Positions 35,227-43,702 of a DNA stretch of 64,000 bases are shown here, in pieces; positions within the stretch are counted from its first letter, which is position 1, and every line of letters starts with the position of its first letter. The stretch is from contig NZ_VRUR01000001.1 of assembly GCF_008040165.1 (NCBI RefSeq), forward strand, positions 1,631,349 through 1,695,348. The letters are read 5' to 3'. The notes beneath the pieces are model-generated. The model was not told the origin of the DNA and ran no database searches. It worked only from the letters and a program-made list of their open reading frames with translations. The translations under genes were made by a program, and so were the position numbers. This stretch comes from Flagellimonas hymeniacidonis. GTDB taxonomy: Bacteria; Bacteroidota; Bacteroidia; Flavobacteriales; Flavobacteriaceae.

Positions 35227-35718
35227 TTAGTTGTTTTCTTTTAAGTATTTGATTATTATTCCAAGTTGTCCCAAATGATAAATATCGTGATGTAGCATTC
35301 CGTTAATTACAAAACTATATGTATAATTTCCCTTAAAATCAGTATCAAAATATTCTTCGTTTAAAAAGTTATCGTCTTTCGATTTTAACAAATCAATCAA
35401 TGTAATCAGCGTTTTATCATATTCAGATTTAATGTATGGCCAACCCAATAATTCGAGTTTGTCATTAGACAACCAGTTCTCCTCGCAATCATCTGTTTTG
35501 CTTCCCTCACCGGTCTCAATTTTCAAGATTGTCTCTTTTCTCCACAGGGTCAAATGGGAAATTATTTCTGCGATACTGTGCAAACCGGTAATTGGCCTTA
35601 TAAAAACCATACTTTCATCAACTTGATTCAATTTACTGGTAAATGTGCTCCCTATCCATAATTTTCCATTTTGGACTTCTTGATATTGCTGAATAATGTT
35701 TTCAATTAGAGGTTTCAT
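35227..35718 (-). CDS. DinB-superfamily protein
   Basis: This 163-residue four-helix-bundle protein has the DinB metal-site pattern: HSIAEIISHLTLWRKE early (His at the end of helix 2) and HHDIYHLGQLGI near the C-terminus (two His). The Bacteroidota members often act as thiol transferases or remain uncharacterised. It is a lone gene, with R1 copy D on its 5' side, so it may be cargo of a decayed unit. On its 3' side AGCCATTGTTAG resembles the end of unit 1. Confidence 0.8.
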   Translation of the reverse strand: MKPLIENIIQQYQEVQNGKLWIGSTFTSKLNQVDESMVFIRPITGLHSIAEIISHLTLWRKETILKIETGEGSKTDDCEENWLSNDKLELLGWPYIKSEYDKTLITLIDLLKSKDDNFLNEEYFDTDFKGNYTYSFVINGMLHHDIYHLGQLGIIIKYLKENN

Positions 35719-35739
35719 TCCAAATACATGCTTATAATT

Positions 35740-35812
35740 AAGTTATGTTCCACTGAATTAGATCGGTTAATAAGGGAAGTTCGGGAATTTTAATATAAAA
35801 ATCCAGTTTCTA
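35740..35812 (+). repeat. R1 repeat copy D
   Basis: TAAGGGAAGTTCGGGAATT followed by an A-rich run and ATCCAG matches copy C on the other strand at 50672-50725 closely, and the preceding part follows copy B with gaps. It lies 22 bp beyond the dinB-like start. Confidence 0.55.
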
Positions 35813-35911
35813 GGTACAGATTCAATATAATAGTTGGCGGATAGTTGTGGGACTGTTGCCCAGTATTTTAAGGAAGCAAAAAACACTACCTTTGCAAAAA
35901 ATAAATGACTG

Positions 35912-36754
35912 ATGGCGAAATCAGACTATAGCAGAGGCAGAAAGCCCTCTGAAAGCCCAAAAAAAAGAAATTCCAAAAAACCATTTCCCAAAAAAGAAGG
36001 ATTTCGGAAAAAACCACAAAAGCAGGTAACAAAATCGAACCCCGATGAAATTCGGTTAAACAGGTATATCGCCAATGCAGGGATATGTTCCCGTAGGGAA
36101 GCCGACACCTATATTGCCGCAGGAAACGTTTCTGTAAATGGAAAAGTGATTACAGAAATGGGGTATAAAGTAAAACGCACGGATGATGTCCGTTTTGATG
36201 GCAGAAAACTCAATCCCGAGAAAAAGGAATATATTTTATTGAACAAACCAAAAAACTTTATCACTACCACAAGTGATGAAAAAGGGAGACGGACCGTAAT
36301 GGAACTGGTTTCCAATGCATCTAAATCCCGATTGTTGCCCGTAGGGCGTTTAGATCGTAATACTACCGGACTATTGCTTTTCACTAACGACGGAGATTTG
36401 ACCAAAAAACTGACACATCCAACGCACGGGGTACGTAAAATATACCACGTGCATTTAGATAAGAATCTTGCCCTCTCCGATTTACGTCAAATTGAAGCGG
36501 GATTGGAATTGGAAGATGGCGCTGTTAAAGTGGATGATGTAAGTTATATACAAGGCGCTCCCAAGAAAGAAATCGGAATAGAAATCCATAGCGGGCGTAA
36601 CCGAATCGTGCGACGCATCTTTGAGCATTTGGGCTACCATGTCACCAAACTTGATCGTGTAATTTTTGCAGGATTGACCAAGAGAGACCTACCAAGAGGG
36701 CATTGGCGCCACCTAACTGAACAAGAAGTTATAAATTTGGGTATGATCAAGTAA
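35912..36754 (+). CDS. rluB: 23S rRNA pseudouridine synthase, RluB/RsuA family
   Basis: This 280-residue protein has a Lys/Arg/Pro-rich extension of about 45 residues, then an S4 RNA-binding domain (IRLNRYIANAGICSRREAD), then the catalytic domain with GRLDRNTTGLLLFTNDGDL. The Asp in GRLDRNTTG is catalytic. RIVRRIFEHLGYHVTKLDR is the family C-terminal block. It isomerises uridine in 23S rRNA. It is a core gene that marks resident chromosome between accessory insertions. Confidence 0.92.
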   Translation: MAKSDYSRGRKPSESPKKRNSKKPFPKKEGFRKKPQKQVTKSNPDEIRLNRYIANAGICSRREADTYIAAGNVSVNGKVITEMGYKVKRTDDVRFDGRKLNPEKKEYILLNKPKNFITTTSDEKGRRTVMELVSNASKSRLLPVGRLDRNTTGLLLFTNDGDLTKKLTHPTHGVRKIYHVHLDKNLALSDLRQIEAGLELEDGAVKVDDVSYIQGAPKKEIGIEIHSGRNRIVRRIFEHLGYHVTKLDRVIFAGLTKRDLPRGHWRHLTEQEVINLGMIK

Positions 36755-36762
36755 ATTTGAGC

Positions 36763-37200
36763 ATGCACAAGCTAAGGAACAATTCACATCGTATTTTTTG
36801 GGCTTTAGGGATTGCACTGATCATTACGCAGGTATTTTTAACTACAAATGGTGACAACTCCGAGCTAGAATTTCACGTTAAGGCAAGCTACTATAGTATA
36901 CCCTACACTCGTGTTTATGGCGTTTTGGGTGCCTGGTTTATTCTATGCGGCTACGGGTATTGGATGCTCCATCTGTTTAAAGCCACAAGCATTGGATGGA
37001 TGTTTTTTACGCATGTAGTACTGAGCTTGGGTTTTATAGCGTGCTTCGCTTTTTTAGATTTTGAACCAGACGTTGGAAATTTAACCAAGCTATCCACAAT
37101 ACAAAAACTACTATTTTTTGTGCTTATCCTATTTTTGGTAGGGCAACTTGTGTTTCTGGTGAATACCCTGATTGCTATGATTCGGATAAAAAGACGCTAA
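36763..37200 (+). CDS. Uncharacterised four-helix membrane protein
   Basis: This protein has about 145 residues from ATG 36763. The frame reaches back to a TTG at 36757, less likely. Four hydrophobic helices are visible: residues about 9-28, 50-70, 80-98 and 115-140. The loop KASYYSIPYTRVYG between helices 1 and 2 is aromatic. No family is recognised. It starts 8 bp after the rluB stop, so it is probably co-transcribed. Confidence 0.65.
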   Translation: MHKLRNNSHRIFWALGIALIITQVFLTTNGDNSELEFHVKASYYSIPYTRVYGVLGAWFILCGYGYWMLHLFKATSIGWMFFTHVVLSLGFIACFAFLDFEPDVGNLTKLSTIQKLLFFVLILFLVGQLVFLVNTLIAMIRIKRR

Positions 37201-37297
37201 AGAACCACTAAGTTTTTGTCTTGACTCATTTATCTTGTGCTTAGTCTGCTAAAGAAGGATGGAAGGAAAGGTATTTTGTATTACACTTATCGGACTT

Positions 37298-37470
37298 GTG
37301 TATGAAACGTAGCCTATAAAAAGACACTAACTTTTCGAATTAACACAGAGCCGAATTTTTATATTTTGTTTTTAATTTATCAATTTTAAAAGCCAAATTA
37401 AAAATTTGGCGGACTTTATAAATATACACAAACCTTTCGGTTAAGCACTTATTAGCTATGTTTTATACAC
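37298..37470. repeat. R2 element, 173 bp with 17-bp imperfect inverted ends
   Basis: The ends begin GTGTAT and finish ATACAC (arms 37298-37314 and 37454-37470, 14 of 17 paired). Inside is a perfect 7-bp hairpin, GCCAAAT with ATTTGGC. It adjoins the 3' inner end of unit 2 and resembles the element at 51622-51731 in ends and position. I recall similar sequences in other flavobacterial genomes, but cannot check. Confidence 0.55.
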
Positions 37471-37484
37471 CGTGTTGTACACAG

Positions 37485-38249
37485 TTAATTTTTATCAGCA
37501 AATATATTTTTTCCAAAAAGAGCATTAAATTCAGATATACTATCTTCTATTATAACATTTAACTCCATTAACAAATCTTGAAAATTATCAGCCTCTAGTT
37601 TGATTTTCAACAAATCAAATACAGTAACTTTAATTTTCTCAATACTGAAAAAAGTGTTTTTTTCTTTAGAAAATATACTTTCATAAGAGTTTGAACCAAT
37701 AAGAATTAACATCATGGCAAAATTTGAATATTTATCTAATAGAATATTAAATTTTTCGGCTCTTTTCTCAGTAAGTTTTTCTTGATATTTAAATCTTCTA
37801 GAATTTATTGGTTCAGTATATGAAATCAAATCAGAGCTAACTTCATAAATACTTTTTGCAAAACTTTTTTCATACCAAAGCATTAAATAATGTTCTTGAA
37901 ATTCAACGTAAGAGAACAATCTGATATTAGTGCTATTTGAATATTCCAGAGCACCTTTTTGAAATCCTTTTTTTGAAATTATATAACCTATATTCCCTCC
38001 AGTTTCATTCATAATTGTGGTAAAACTATGAATTACAGTCTGAGGAACTTTTTTATTCCAATTTTTACATTCAATTATATATTTAATTTTATCGATACTT
38101 TTTGGGTCAATTGCATATACATCAATTTCAACTGTTCCTCTTGGGGTTTTTAATTCGACTTCTTTATTAGAGTTTAAGCCTATATCATTTAGGATTAAAT
38201 TGACTTTATTTTGCAAGTCTTGCCAATCTTTAGGCTCTTTGGTTATCAT
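37485..38249 (-). CDS. Mrr-like PD-(D/E)xK nuclease-domain protein (cassette 2 cargo)
   Basis: This 254-residue protein has an N-terminal restriction-endonuclease-like domain: EIDVYAIDPKS with Asp43, then YIIECKNWNKKVP with Glu60 and Lys62, then a helix and GGNIGYIISKKGFQKGALEYS. This is the Mrr_cat/RecB-like core. The C-terminal 130 residues are helical and unrecognised. No methylase is adjacent, so it would be a type IV-like or defence nuclease, or an inactive relative. By eye it is more A+T-rich than neighbouring core genes. Confidence 0.75.
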   Translation of the reverse strand: MITKEPKDWQDLQNKVNLILNDIGLNSNKEVELKTPRGTVEIDVYAIDPKSIDKIKYIIECKNWNKKVPQTVIHSFTTIMNETGGNIGYIISKKGFQKGALEYSNSTNIRLFSYVEFQEHYLMLWYEKSFAKSIYEVSSDLISYTEPINSRRFKYQEKLTEKRAEKFNILLDKYSNFAMMLILIGSNSYESIFSKEKNTFFSIEKIKVTVFDLLKIKLEADNFQDLLMELNVIIEDSISEFNALFGKNIFADKN

Positions 38250-38330
38250 TAATGGATGAGTTTTATATCTCGGAATTTATAAATTGATTCTTTGCGTTAA
38301 GTTCTTGAGTACAGACGTGTTTTTAGTAAT

Positions 38331-38430
38331 TGTGTACAACAATTAAGATATGGTCCGTTTCAATGGACTATATCGACAGATAAGTGAAGTTCGGGAAATT
38401 TAACTTAAGATTCAAGGGCTAATTGATGGG
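38331..38430 (+). repeat. R1 repeat copy B
   Basis: It aligns along about 100 bp with copy A, sharing TTAAGATAT, AATGGACTATATC and GATAAGTGAAGTT. It is located on the 5' side of the nuclease gene and ends just before the argH stop. Confidence 0.65.
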
Positions 38431-38463
38431 TGGGCGCTACAAAATGATTCGACTGTTTTATGC

Positions 38464-39747
38464 TCAGAAATTGTTGCCTTCCATTTTCTTTCTGATTTCC
38501 TTCAAACACAAATTCCCTAAACTGCCTTCGTGGCTATGGTCTATATCTTTTTTAGGTTGAAACGTGCCATTTTCAATGGATTTGCCCATGGTTTTATAAG
38601 CATCCCTAAAGGGCATTCCATTTTTTACCAATTCATTTAAGGTATCCACACTAAAGAGGTAATCGTATTTTGGGTCATCCAGAATGGTAGTATTTACCTG
38701 AATTTCCTTTAAACTAAAGCGCATAAGCTCCAAACAAGCTTTTATATCCTGAATGGCGGGCACAATCACTTCTTTCACCAGTTGTAAATCTCTGTGATAC
38801 CCGCTGGGCAAATTATTGGTGATTAGGGTCAATTGGTTGGGCACCGCTTGAATCTTATTGCACTTTGCCCGGATCAATTCAAAAACATCTGGATTCTTTT
38901 TATGGGGCATAATACTACTTCCCGTGGTTAATTCATCTGGGAAAGCGATAAAGTCAAAATTCTGACTCATGTACAAACAGATATCCATGGCCAATTTAGA
39001 TAGCGTACTGGCTATACTGGAAATCCCAAAGGCAGTTGCTTTTTCCACTTTTCCACGGCCCATTTGCGCGGCGACCACATTATATTTTAAAGTTTCAAAC
39101 CCCATTTCCTGGGTAGTAAGACTCCTGTCTATTGGGAAAGAACTGCCATAACCTGCGGCACTCCCTAAAGGGTTCTGATCGGCAATTTTGTATGCAGCAT
39201 GTATAAAATGCATATCATCGACCAAACTTTCGGCATAAGCCGAAAACCAAAGCCCAAAAGAGGAGGGCATGGCTATTTGTAAATGGGTATAACCTGGGAG
39301 CAATACTGCTTTATGTTTTTCAGCCAAGTCCAAAAGAAGATCAAACAAGGTTTTGGCCTCATCTTTAATTTCGGAGAGCTCATTTTTCAGGTACAGTTGC
39401 ATAGCGACCAAAACTTGATCGTTTCTAGATCGTGCCGTATGGATTTTCTTTCCAGTATCCCCCAACTTCTCGGTAAGTAGAAACTCTATTTTGGAATGCA
39501 TGTCCTCAAAGTCATTTTCAATGGTGAACAATCCATCTTCAATGCAATTTGCGATTTTATCCAATTCCTTAGTTAAAGCATCTGCTTCGTCGGATGTAAT
39601 CAATCCCACTTTACCCAACATTTGCGCATGGGCTTTTGAGGCAATAACATCGTATTTGGCCAAAAGCAAATCCAATTCCCGGTCATTGCCCACTGTAAAA
39701 TGGTCAATTTTCTTGTCCGTACTAAATCCTTTATCCCAGAGTTTCAT
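38464..39747 (-). CDS. argH: Argininosuccinate lyase
   Basis: This 427-residue member of the aspartase/fumarase superfamily has the signature GSSIMPHKKNPD (flexible catalytic loop), HTARSRNDQV, and PLGSAAGYGSSFPIDR. It cleaves argininosuccinate to arginine and fumarate, the last step of the pathway. It is the last gene of the arginine operon and overlaps the ACT-domain gene by 4 bp. It is slightly shorter than typical ArgH, with a divergent C-terminus ending MEGNNF. Confidence 0.93.
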   Translation of the reverse strand: MKLWDKGFSTDKKIDHFTVGNDRELDLLLAKYDVIASKAHAQMLGKVGLITSDEADALTKELDKIANCIEDGLFTIENDFEDMHSKIEFLLTEKLGDTGKKIHTARSRNDQVLVAMQLYLKNELSEIKDEAKTLFDLLLDLAEKHKAVLLPGYTHLQIAMPSSFGLWFSAYAESLVDDMHFIHAAYKIADQNPLGSAAGYGSSFPIDRSLTTQEMGFETLKYNVVAAQMGRGKVEKATAFGISSIASTLSKLAMDICLYMSQNFDFIAFPDELTTGSSIMPHKKNPDVFELIRAKCNKIQAVPNQLTLITNNLPSGYHRDLQLVKEVIVPAIQDIKACLELMRFSLKEIQVNTTILDDPKYDYLFSVDTLNELVKNGMPFRDAYKTMGKSIENGTFQPKKDIDHSHEGSLGNLCLKEIRKKMEGNNF

Positions 39748-40148
39748 TTTTTTGAATTTGTTGTCAATTTTAGTAAAACATTCATGGCTTTCTTTGCATC
39801 CCGTTGGTCTACGAAGATATGATCATGATAATATGCCGCAACGACGTTGCAACTGATTTTATTTGCTGCCAAGGCAGTTGAAATTGCTGCGGTAAGTCCA
39901 ACCGCTTGTAAAGAGGAGTGAACGGTGAGCGTAATACATGAGACGACATAGTCGTAGTTGAGCCCTAGGGCATCTGCATTTTCCTTTTTTAAGATGAGTG
40001 TTGTACCTTCTTTCTCCTTAAAAGTGCTATGGACCATAGCGAGGTCTATTTCATAGAAATCAGGAACACTCACAAAAACATACCCTTCTTCATGAAGCAT
40101 CGGTTTCATTTGTGTCAAAAGTGTGTTTAAATCTATTTCTCCTGCCAT
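39744..40148 (-). CDS. ACT-domain protein in the arginine operon
   Basis: This 134-residue protein is made of two ACT-like halves (ACT_3/ACT_7 type). An N-terminal half contains EEGYVFVSVPDFYEID, and the C-terminal half contains TVHSSLQAVGLTAAISTALAANKI and IFVDQRDAKKAM. ACT modules usually bind amino acids. Position between argE' and argH, with a 4-bp overlap into argH, suggests a ligand-sensing role tied to arginine or a precursor, but the family is uncharacterised and this is inference. Confidence 0.8.
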   Translation of the reverse strand: MAGEIDLNTLLTQMKPMLHEEGYVFVSVPDFYEIDLAMVHSTFKEKEGTTLILKKENADALGLNYDYVVSCITLTVHSSLQAVGLTAAISTALAANKISCNVVAAYYHDHIFVDQRDAKKAMNVLLKLTTNSKK

Positions 40149-40152
40149 GGAA

Positions 40153-41229
40153 CTATGAATTAACTAGAAATCCTTTTAAAATTTTAATATATAGATCTAT
40201 TCCTTCCTCAATTTCATTTACATAAATAAACTCGTTGGCAGAATGGGAACGTGTACTGTCTCCTGGACCCAATTTTACAGATTGACAACTTAACGCAGCT
40301 TGATCCGAGAGCGTAGGGGAACCATAGGCTTTTCTTCCTAAGGCAAGCCCACTTTTTACTAGATCATGTTCCGGATTTATGGCCGAAGAGTTTAATCTTA
40401 GAGACCGCGGAGTCATTTTGCAGGGAGCTTCTTTTTCCAAAATGTCTGCAATTTCTTTATTGGAATAACAATCGTTCACTCGCACATCCACGACCAAATC
40501 TACTTTGGCGGGAACCACATTGTGTTGACTTCCCGCATTAATTTGGGTTACGGTCAGTTTTACCTCACCCAGAGCATCGGAAACCTTTTCAAACGAATAG
40601 GCCTTAAACCAGTTCAATACGTCAATGGTGTTGTAAATGGAGTTGTCGTTATTCGGATGCGCTGCATGAGAGGGTGTTCCTTCAACAACGGCATCAAAAA
40701 CAATTAAGCCCTTTTCGGCAACGGCTAGATCCATTAATGTTGGCTCTCCTACCACTGCTACATCAATTTTTGGAAGAATGGGTAACAATGCGGTCAGACT
40801 TTTGTCTCCAGCATCTTCTTCCTCTCCAGTAGCCGCCATAATGATGTTATGGCTTAGATTATCATGCTCATAAAAATGGGCAAATGTCGCTAATAAAGAG
40901 ACCAAACACCCACCAGCATCGTTGCTTCCTAAACCAAATAATCTTCCATCTTCAATACGCGGATGAAAAGGATCTTTAGTATAGGCGCTATTGGGTTTTA
41001 CGGTATCGTGGTGTGAATTGAGGAGCAATGTGGGTTTATTTTCATCAAAGTGTTTATTGAAAACGTAAACATTGTTGAATTGACGCGCTGTTTTAATTCC
41101 AAAACCAGCTAACCATTTTTGAATGGCATCGGCTGTCTTATCTTCCTCTCCTGAAAAAGAGGATATAGAGATCAACTCTTGCAACAGTTCAATGGCGCCT
41201 TGGGTCAATGTTTCCTGATTGATTTTCAT
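40153..41229 (-). CDS. argE: M20-family N-acyl-citrulline/ornithine deacylase
   Basis: This 358-residue zinc amidohydrolase has metal-site motifs LLLNSHHDTV, FGLGSNDAGGCLVS and AATGEEEDAG (catalytic Glu), plus VGEPT and a C-terminal His block (STRSHSANEF). In Bacteroidota the partner carbamoyltransferase acts on N-acylated ornithine, so this enzyme probably removes the acyl group from N-acylcitrulline rather than from acetylornithine. It lies 4 bp from the ACT gene, and its start overlaps the argB stop by 4 bp. Confidence 0.87.
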   Translation of the reverse strand: MKINQETLTQGAIELLQELISISSFSGEEDKTADAIQKWLAGFGIKTARQFNNVYVFNKHFDENKPTLLLNSHHDTVKPNSAYTKDPFHPRIEDGRLFGLGSNDAGGCLVSLLATFAHFYEHDNLSHNIIMAATGEEEDAGDKSLTALLPILPKIDVAVVGEPTLMDLAVAEKGLIVFDAVVEGTPSHAAHPNNDNSIYNTIDVLNWFKAYSFEKVSDALGEVKLTVTQINAGSQHNVVPAKVDLVVDVRVNDCYSNKEIADILEKEAPCKMTPRSLRLNSSAINPEHDLVKSGLALGRKAYGSPTLSDQAALSCQSVKLGPGDSTRSHSANEFIYVNEIEEGIDLYIKILKGFLVNS

Positions 41230-42005
41230 AGCGTTAGGGTGGTGAAATTTGAATTTTCTTTTAGGAGCATATTACTATCTCCGATGCAGACTTTTTTTAC
41301 ATTATGTTGAAGGGCATGAAAGCAATTGTGCATTTTCGGAAGCATGCCATCGGCAATGGTTCCATTGGCCAAAAGTGCTTCATATTTTTTTAAATTGATA
41401 TGCTGAATCACTGAATCCTCGTCTTCGATGCTTTGCAGAACACCTTTCTTTTCAAAACAATAATATAAGGTGGTTTCAAACTCCGAGGACATACCAATGG
41501 CCAGTTCGGCAGCAATGGTGTCTGCATTGGTATTGAACAATTGTCCATTGCCATCATGGGTCAAAGCACAAAAAACAGGTGTAAAATTGGCTTTTATCAA
41601 GTTTGAAATATTGATGGAATGGATGCTTTCAACATCTCCGACAAAACCAAAATCAACCTCTTTGACCGGTCTTTTATGGGCTAGAATTGCATTTCCATCT
41701 GCGCCACTCATTCCAATAGCATTACAATCAAAAGCTTGGAGTTGCGCAACAATTTTTTTGTTTACGAGTCCAGCATACACCATAATAGCTACATCCAAAC
41801 TTTCCGCATTGGTAATTCTTCTGCCATTGATCATTTTAGCTTCAATACCTAAGGTATTGCCAATTTCCGTCGCTTTTTTACCGCCGCCATGAACCAATAT
41901 TTTATGTCCTTCAATTTTGGAGAATAGCTGTAATAAATGAGAAAGACTTTGGTCATCTTCAATGACGTTGCCTCCTATTTTTAGTATGGATAGTTTCTGT
42001 TTCAT
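41226..42005 (-). CDS. argB: Acetylglutamate kinase (N-acylglutamate kinase)
   Basis: This 259-residue amino-acid-kinase-fold enzyme has ILKIGGNVIEDD (phosphate loop with the conserved Lys), ILVHGGGKKATEIG, NGRRITNAESLD, and NTNADTIAAELA near the C-terminal third. It phosphorylates the acylated glutamate gamma-carboxylate. It lacks the N-terminal arginine-sensing helix of inhibitable kinases, so feedback control may act elsewhere. It starts 1 bp after the SDR gene stop. Confidence 0.92.
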   Translation of the reverse strand: MKQKLSILKIGGNVIEDDQSLSHLLQLFSKIEGHKILVHGGGKKATEIGNTLGIEAKMINGRRITNAESLDVAIMVYAGLVNKKIVAQLQAFDCNAIGMSGADGNAILAHKRPVKEVDFGFVGDVESIHSINISNLIKANFTPVFCALTHDGNGQLFNTNADTIAAELAIGMSSEFETTLYYCFEKKGVLQSIEDEDSVIQHINLKKYEALLANGTIADGMLPKMHNCFHALQHNVKKVCIGDSNMLLKENSNFTTLTL

Positions 42006-42006
42006 T

Positions 42007-42753
42007 TTATGTATTTAGGATTCCTCCATCTATAGTCATTGCTGTACCCGTAATCCATTCAGCATCATCTGAAACTAGAAAAAGTGCCAGTTTTGCAATA
42101 TCTTCCGGTGTTCCCAATCTTTTTAATAAAGTTGCTTTTGCTGCATTTTCAACGGCTTCTTCGGGATTCGGAAATGCCTTGGCTGAATCCCATATCAAAG
42201 GCGTATCAACTGGTCCGGGACAAATAGCATTTACTCTAATCTTTGGAGCGTATTCAACAGCCATTTGTTTCATCAAAGCTATGCTTGCACCTTTTGAGGC
42301 ACAATAGGCAGGATGATTGGGAAAACTTTTAAAAGCTGCTATGGATGCATTGATAAGAATGTTCCCTTGTCCGCTTTTTTGAAGATGGGGAATGGCATAT
42401 TTTGACAGATAGAAAATGGAACTTAGATTCGTTTCCAAAGTATTTTGCCAAGACGAAATAGGGAGGTCAACCACATTTCCCAATCCCAAAATTCCTGCGT
42501 TTAGTGATAATACATCTAATTTTCCAAAGGTGTCAATTGCCACTTTAACAAGTTCTTCATTATAGGAAGCTTTGCTTATATCTCCGGGGACAAATACAGA
42601 CTCTTTAAGTGTTTTGGTTAGGGCCTCTCCTCTTTCCAGATTTCGTCCAGACAGCACAATTTTTGCTCCTTCAGCATGAAAAGAAGTTGCTATGGCCTTA
42701 CCCATTCCACTTGTGGCTCCAGTTATCATGCAAACTTTATCTTTTAATTTCAT
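42007..42753 (-). CDS. SDR-family oxidoreductase inside the arginine operon
   Basis: This 248-residue classical SDR has GATSGMGKAIA at the NAD(P) site, LSLNAGILG, NASIAAF with Ser, an intact YCASK catalytic motif, and MTIDGGILNT at the end. The substrate is unknown. It sits tightly between argF' and argB (10 bp and 1 bp gaps), so it is co-transcribed. No SDR step is required in arginine synthesis. It may be a passenger or serve a side reaction. Confidence 0.85.
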   Translation of the reverse strand: MKLKDKVCMITGATSGMGKAIATSFHAEGAKIVLSGRNLERGEALTKTLKESVFVPGDISKASYNEELVKVAIDTFGKLDVLSLNAGILGLGNVVDLPISSWQNTLETNLSSIFYLSKYAIPHLQKSGQGNILINASIAAFKSFPNHPAYCASKGASIALMKQMAVEYAPKIRVNAICPGPVDTPLIWDSAKAFPNPEEAVENAAKATLLKRLGTPEDIAKLALFLVSDDAEWITGTAMTIDGGILNT

Positions 42754-42763
42754 GCTTAGTTCT

Positions 42764-43702
42764 TTAGAGCGTCTCTAGAATTTTTTTCAGTACTATTTGA
42801 GCGGAATAGGTCCTGTTATTAGCCTGTTCTATGACTAAACTTTGATTGCCGTCTAAAATAGCGTCTTCTACCACTACATTCCGTCTTACAGGTAAGCAGT
42901 GCATAAACTTGGCTTTGCCAAGCTTCTTTACTGTCATCATCCAACTGGAATCTTGGGTGAGTACTTTCCCATAGTCCGAATAACTACACCAGTTTTTTAC
43001 ATAAACAAAGTCTGCATTTTCCAGGGCCTTTTCTTGGTTGTATTCTATTTGACAATTTTCTGTTATTTCAGGATTTAACTCATACCCTTTTGGATGTGTA
43101 ATTATAAATTCCACCTCTTGCCTCTTCATTAATTGCACAAAGGAATTGGCTACGGCATGGGGCAATGCTTTGGGATGAGGTGCCCAAGATAATACCACTT
43201 TTGGCTTTGATTCGGTTTTATGTTCACCAAGTGTAATGGCATCTGCTAAGGCTTGTAATGGGTGTGCAGTAGAGCTCTCCATATTAACTACAGGAATAGA
43301 AGCATGTTTGGCGAAACCATTCAGGACTTCTTCTGCTTCATCTTTTACCTTATCTTCCAACTTGGCGAATGCCCTAATGGCGACAATATCACAATATTGA
43401 GAAACTACTTGAGCGGCCTCTTTAATGTGCTCAGATGTTCCTTGGTCCATTATGGTTCCATCTTCAAACTCAAGGGCCCAACCCTCATTTCCAAAGTTCA
43501 TGACCATAATTTGCAACCCTAAATTCATGGCTGCTTTTTGTGTGCTCAAACGCGTTCTAAGACTATTATTAAAGAATAAAAGGCAAATGGTTTTGCCCTT
43601 TCCCAATTGCTGAAATTGACACGGATTTTTCTTGAGGGATATAGCTTCATCAACCCAATTGGGAAGCGAATCAATGTCGTTTATGCTGAGATACTGTTTC
43701 AT
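42764..43702 (-). CDS. argF: N-acylornithine carbamoyltransferase (ArgF' type)
   Basis: This 312-residue transcarbamylase has a carbamoyl-phosphate loop reading FFNNSLRTRLST. It also has STAHPLQALAD, WAPHPKALPHAVANS, FVYVKNWCSY and FMHCLPVRRNVVVED. The length and the WAPHP segment place it with succinyl/acetylornithine transcarbamylases of Bacteroidota rather than with OTCase. The specificity position, Pro90 in the Bacteroides succinyl enzyme and Glu92 in the Xanthomonas acetyl enzyme (recalled from the literature), reads Ser90 in GTSEH. The acyl group used is therefore open. Confidence 0.87.
   Translation of the reverse strand: MKQYLSINDIDSLPNWVDEAISLKKNPCQFQQLGKGKTICLLFFNNSLRTRLSTQKAAMNLGLQIMVMNFGNEGWALEFEDGTIMDQGTSEHIKEAAQVVSQYCDIVAIRAFAKLEDKVKDEAEEVLNGFAKHASIPVVNMESSTAHPLQALADAITLGEHKTESKPKVVLSWAPHPKALPHAVANSFVQLMKRQEVEFIITHPKGYELNPEITENCQIEYNQEKALENADFVYVKNWCSYSDYGKVLTQDSSWMMTVKKLGKAKFMHCLPVRRNVVVEDAILDGNQSLVIEQANNRTYSAQIVLKKILETL

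Larger units (their letters stand above)
37284..38386. mobile_element. Cassette unit 2 (inverted-end accessory gene unit)
   Basis: Outer ends are CACTTATC (37284-37291) and GATAAGTG (38379-38386), a perfect 8-bp inverted pair. Inner ends are GTTGTACACAGTTAAT (37474-37489) and, as reverse complement, GTTGTACACAATTACT (38325-38340), 14 of 16 identical. It carries one minus-strand nuclease-like gene. The stem-loop element R2 fills the 3' side and R1 copy B the 5' side. Confidence 0.55.
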
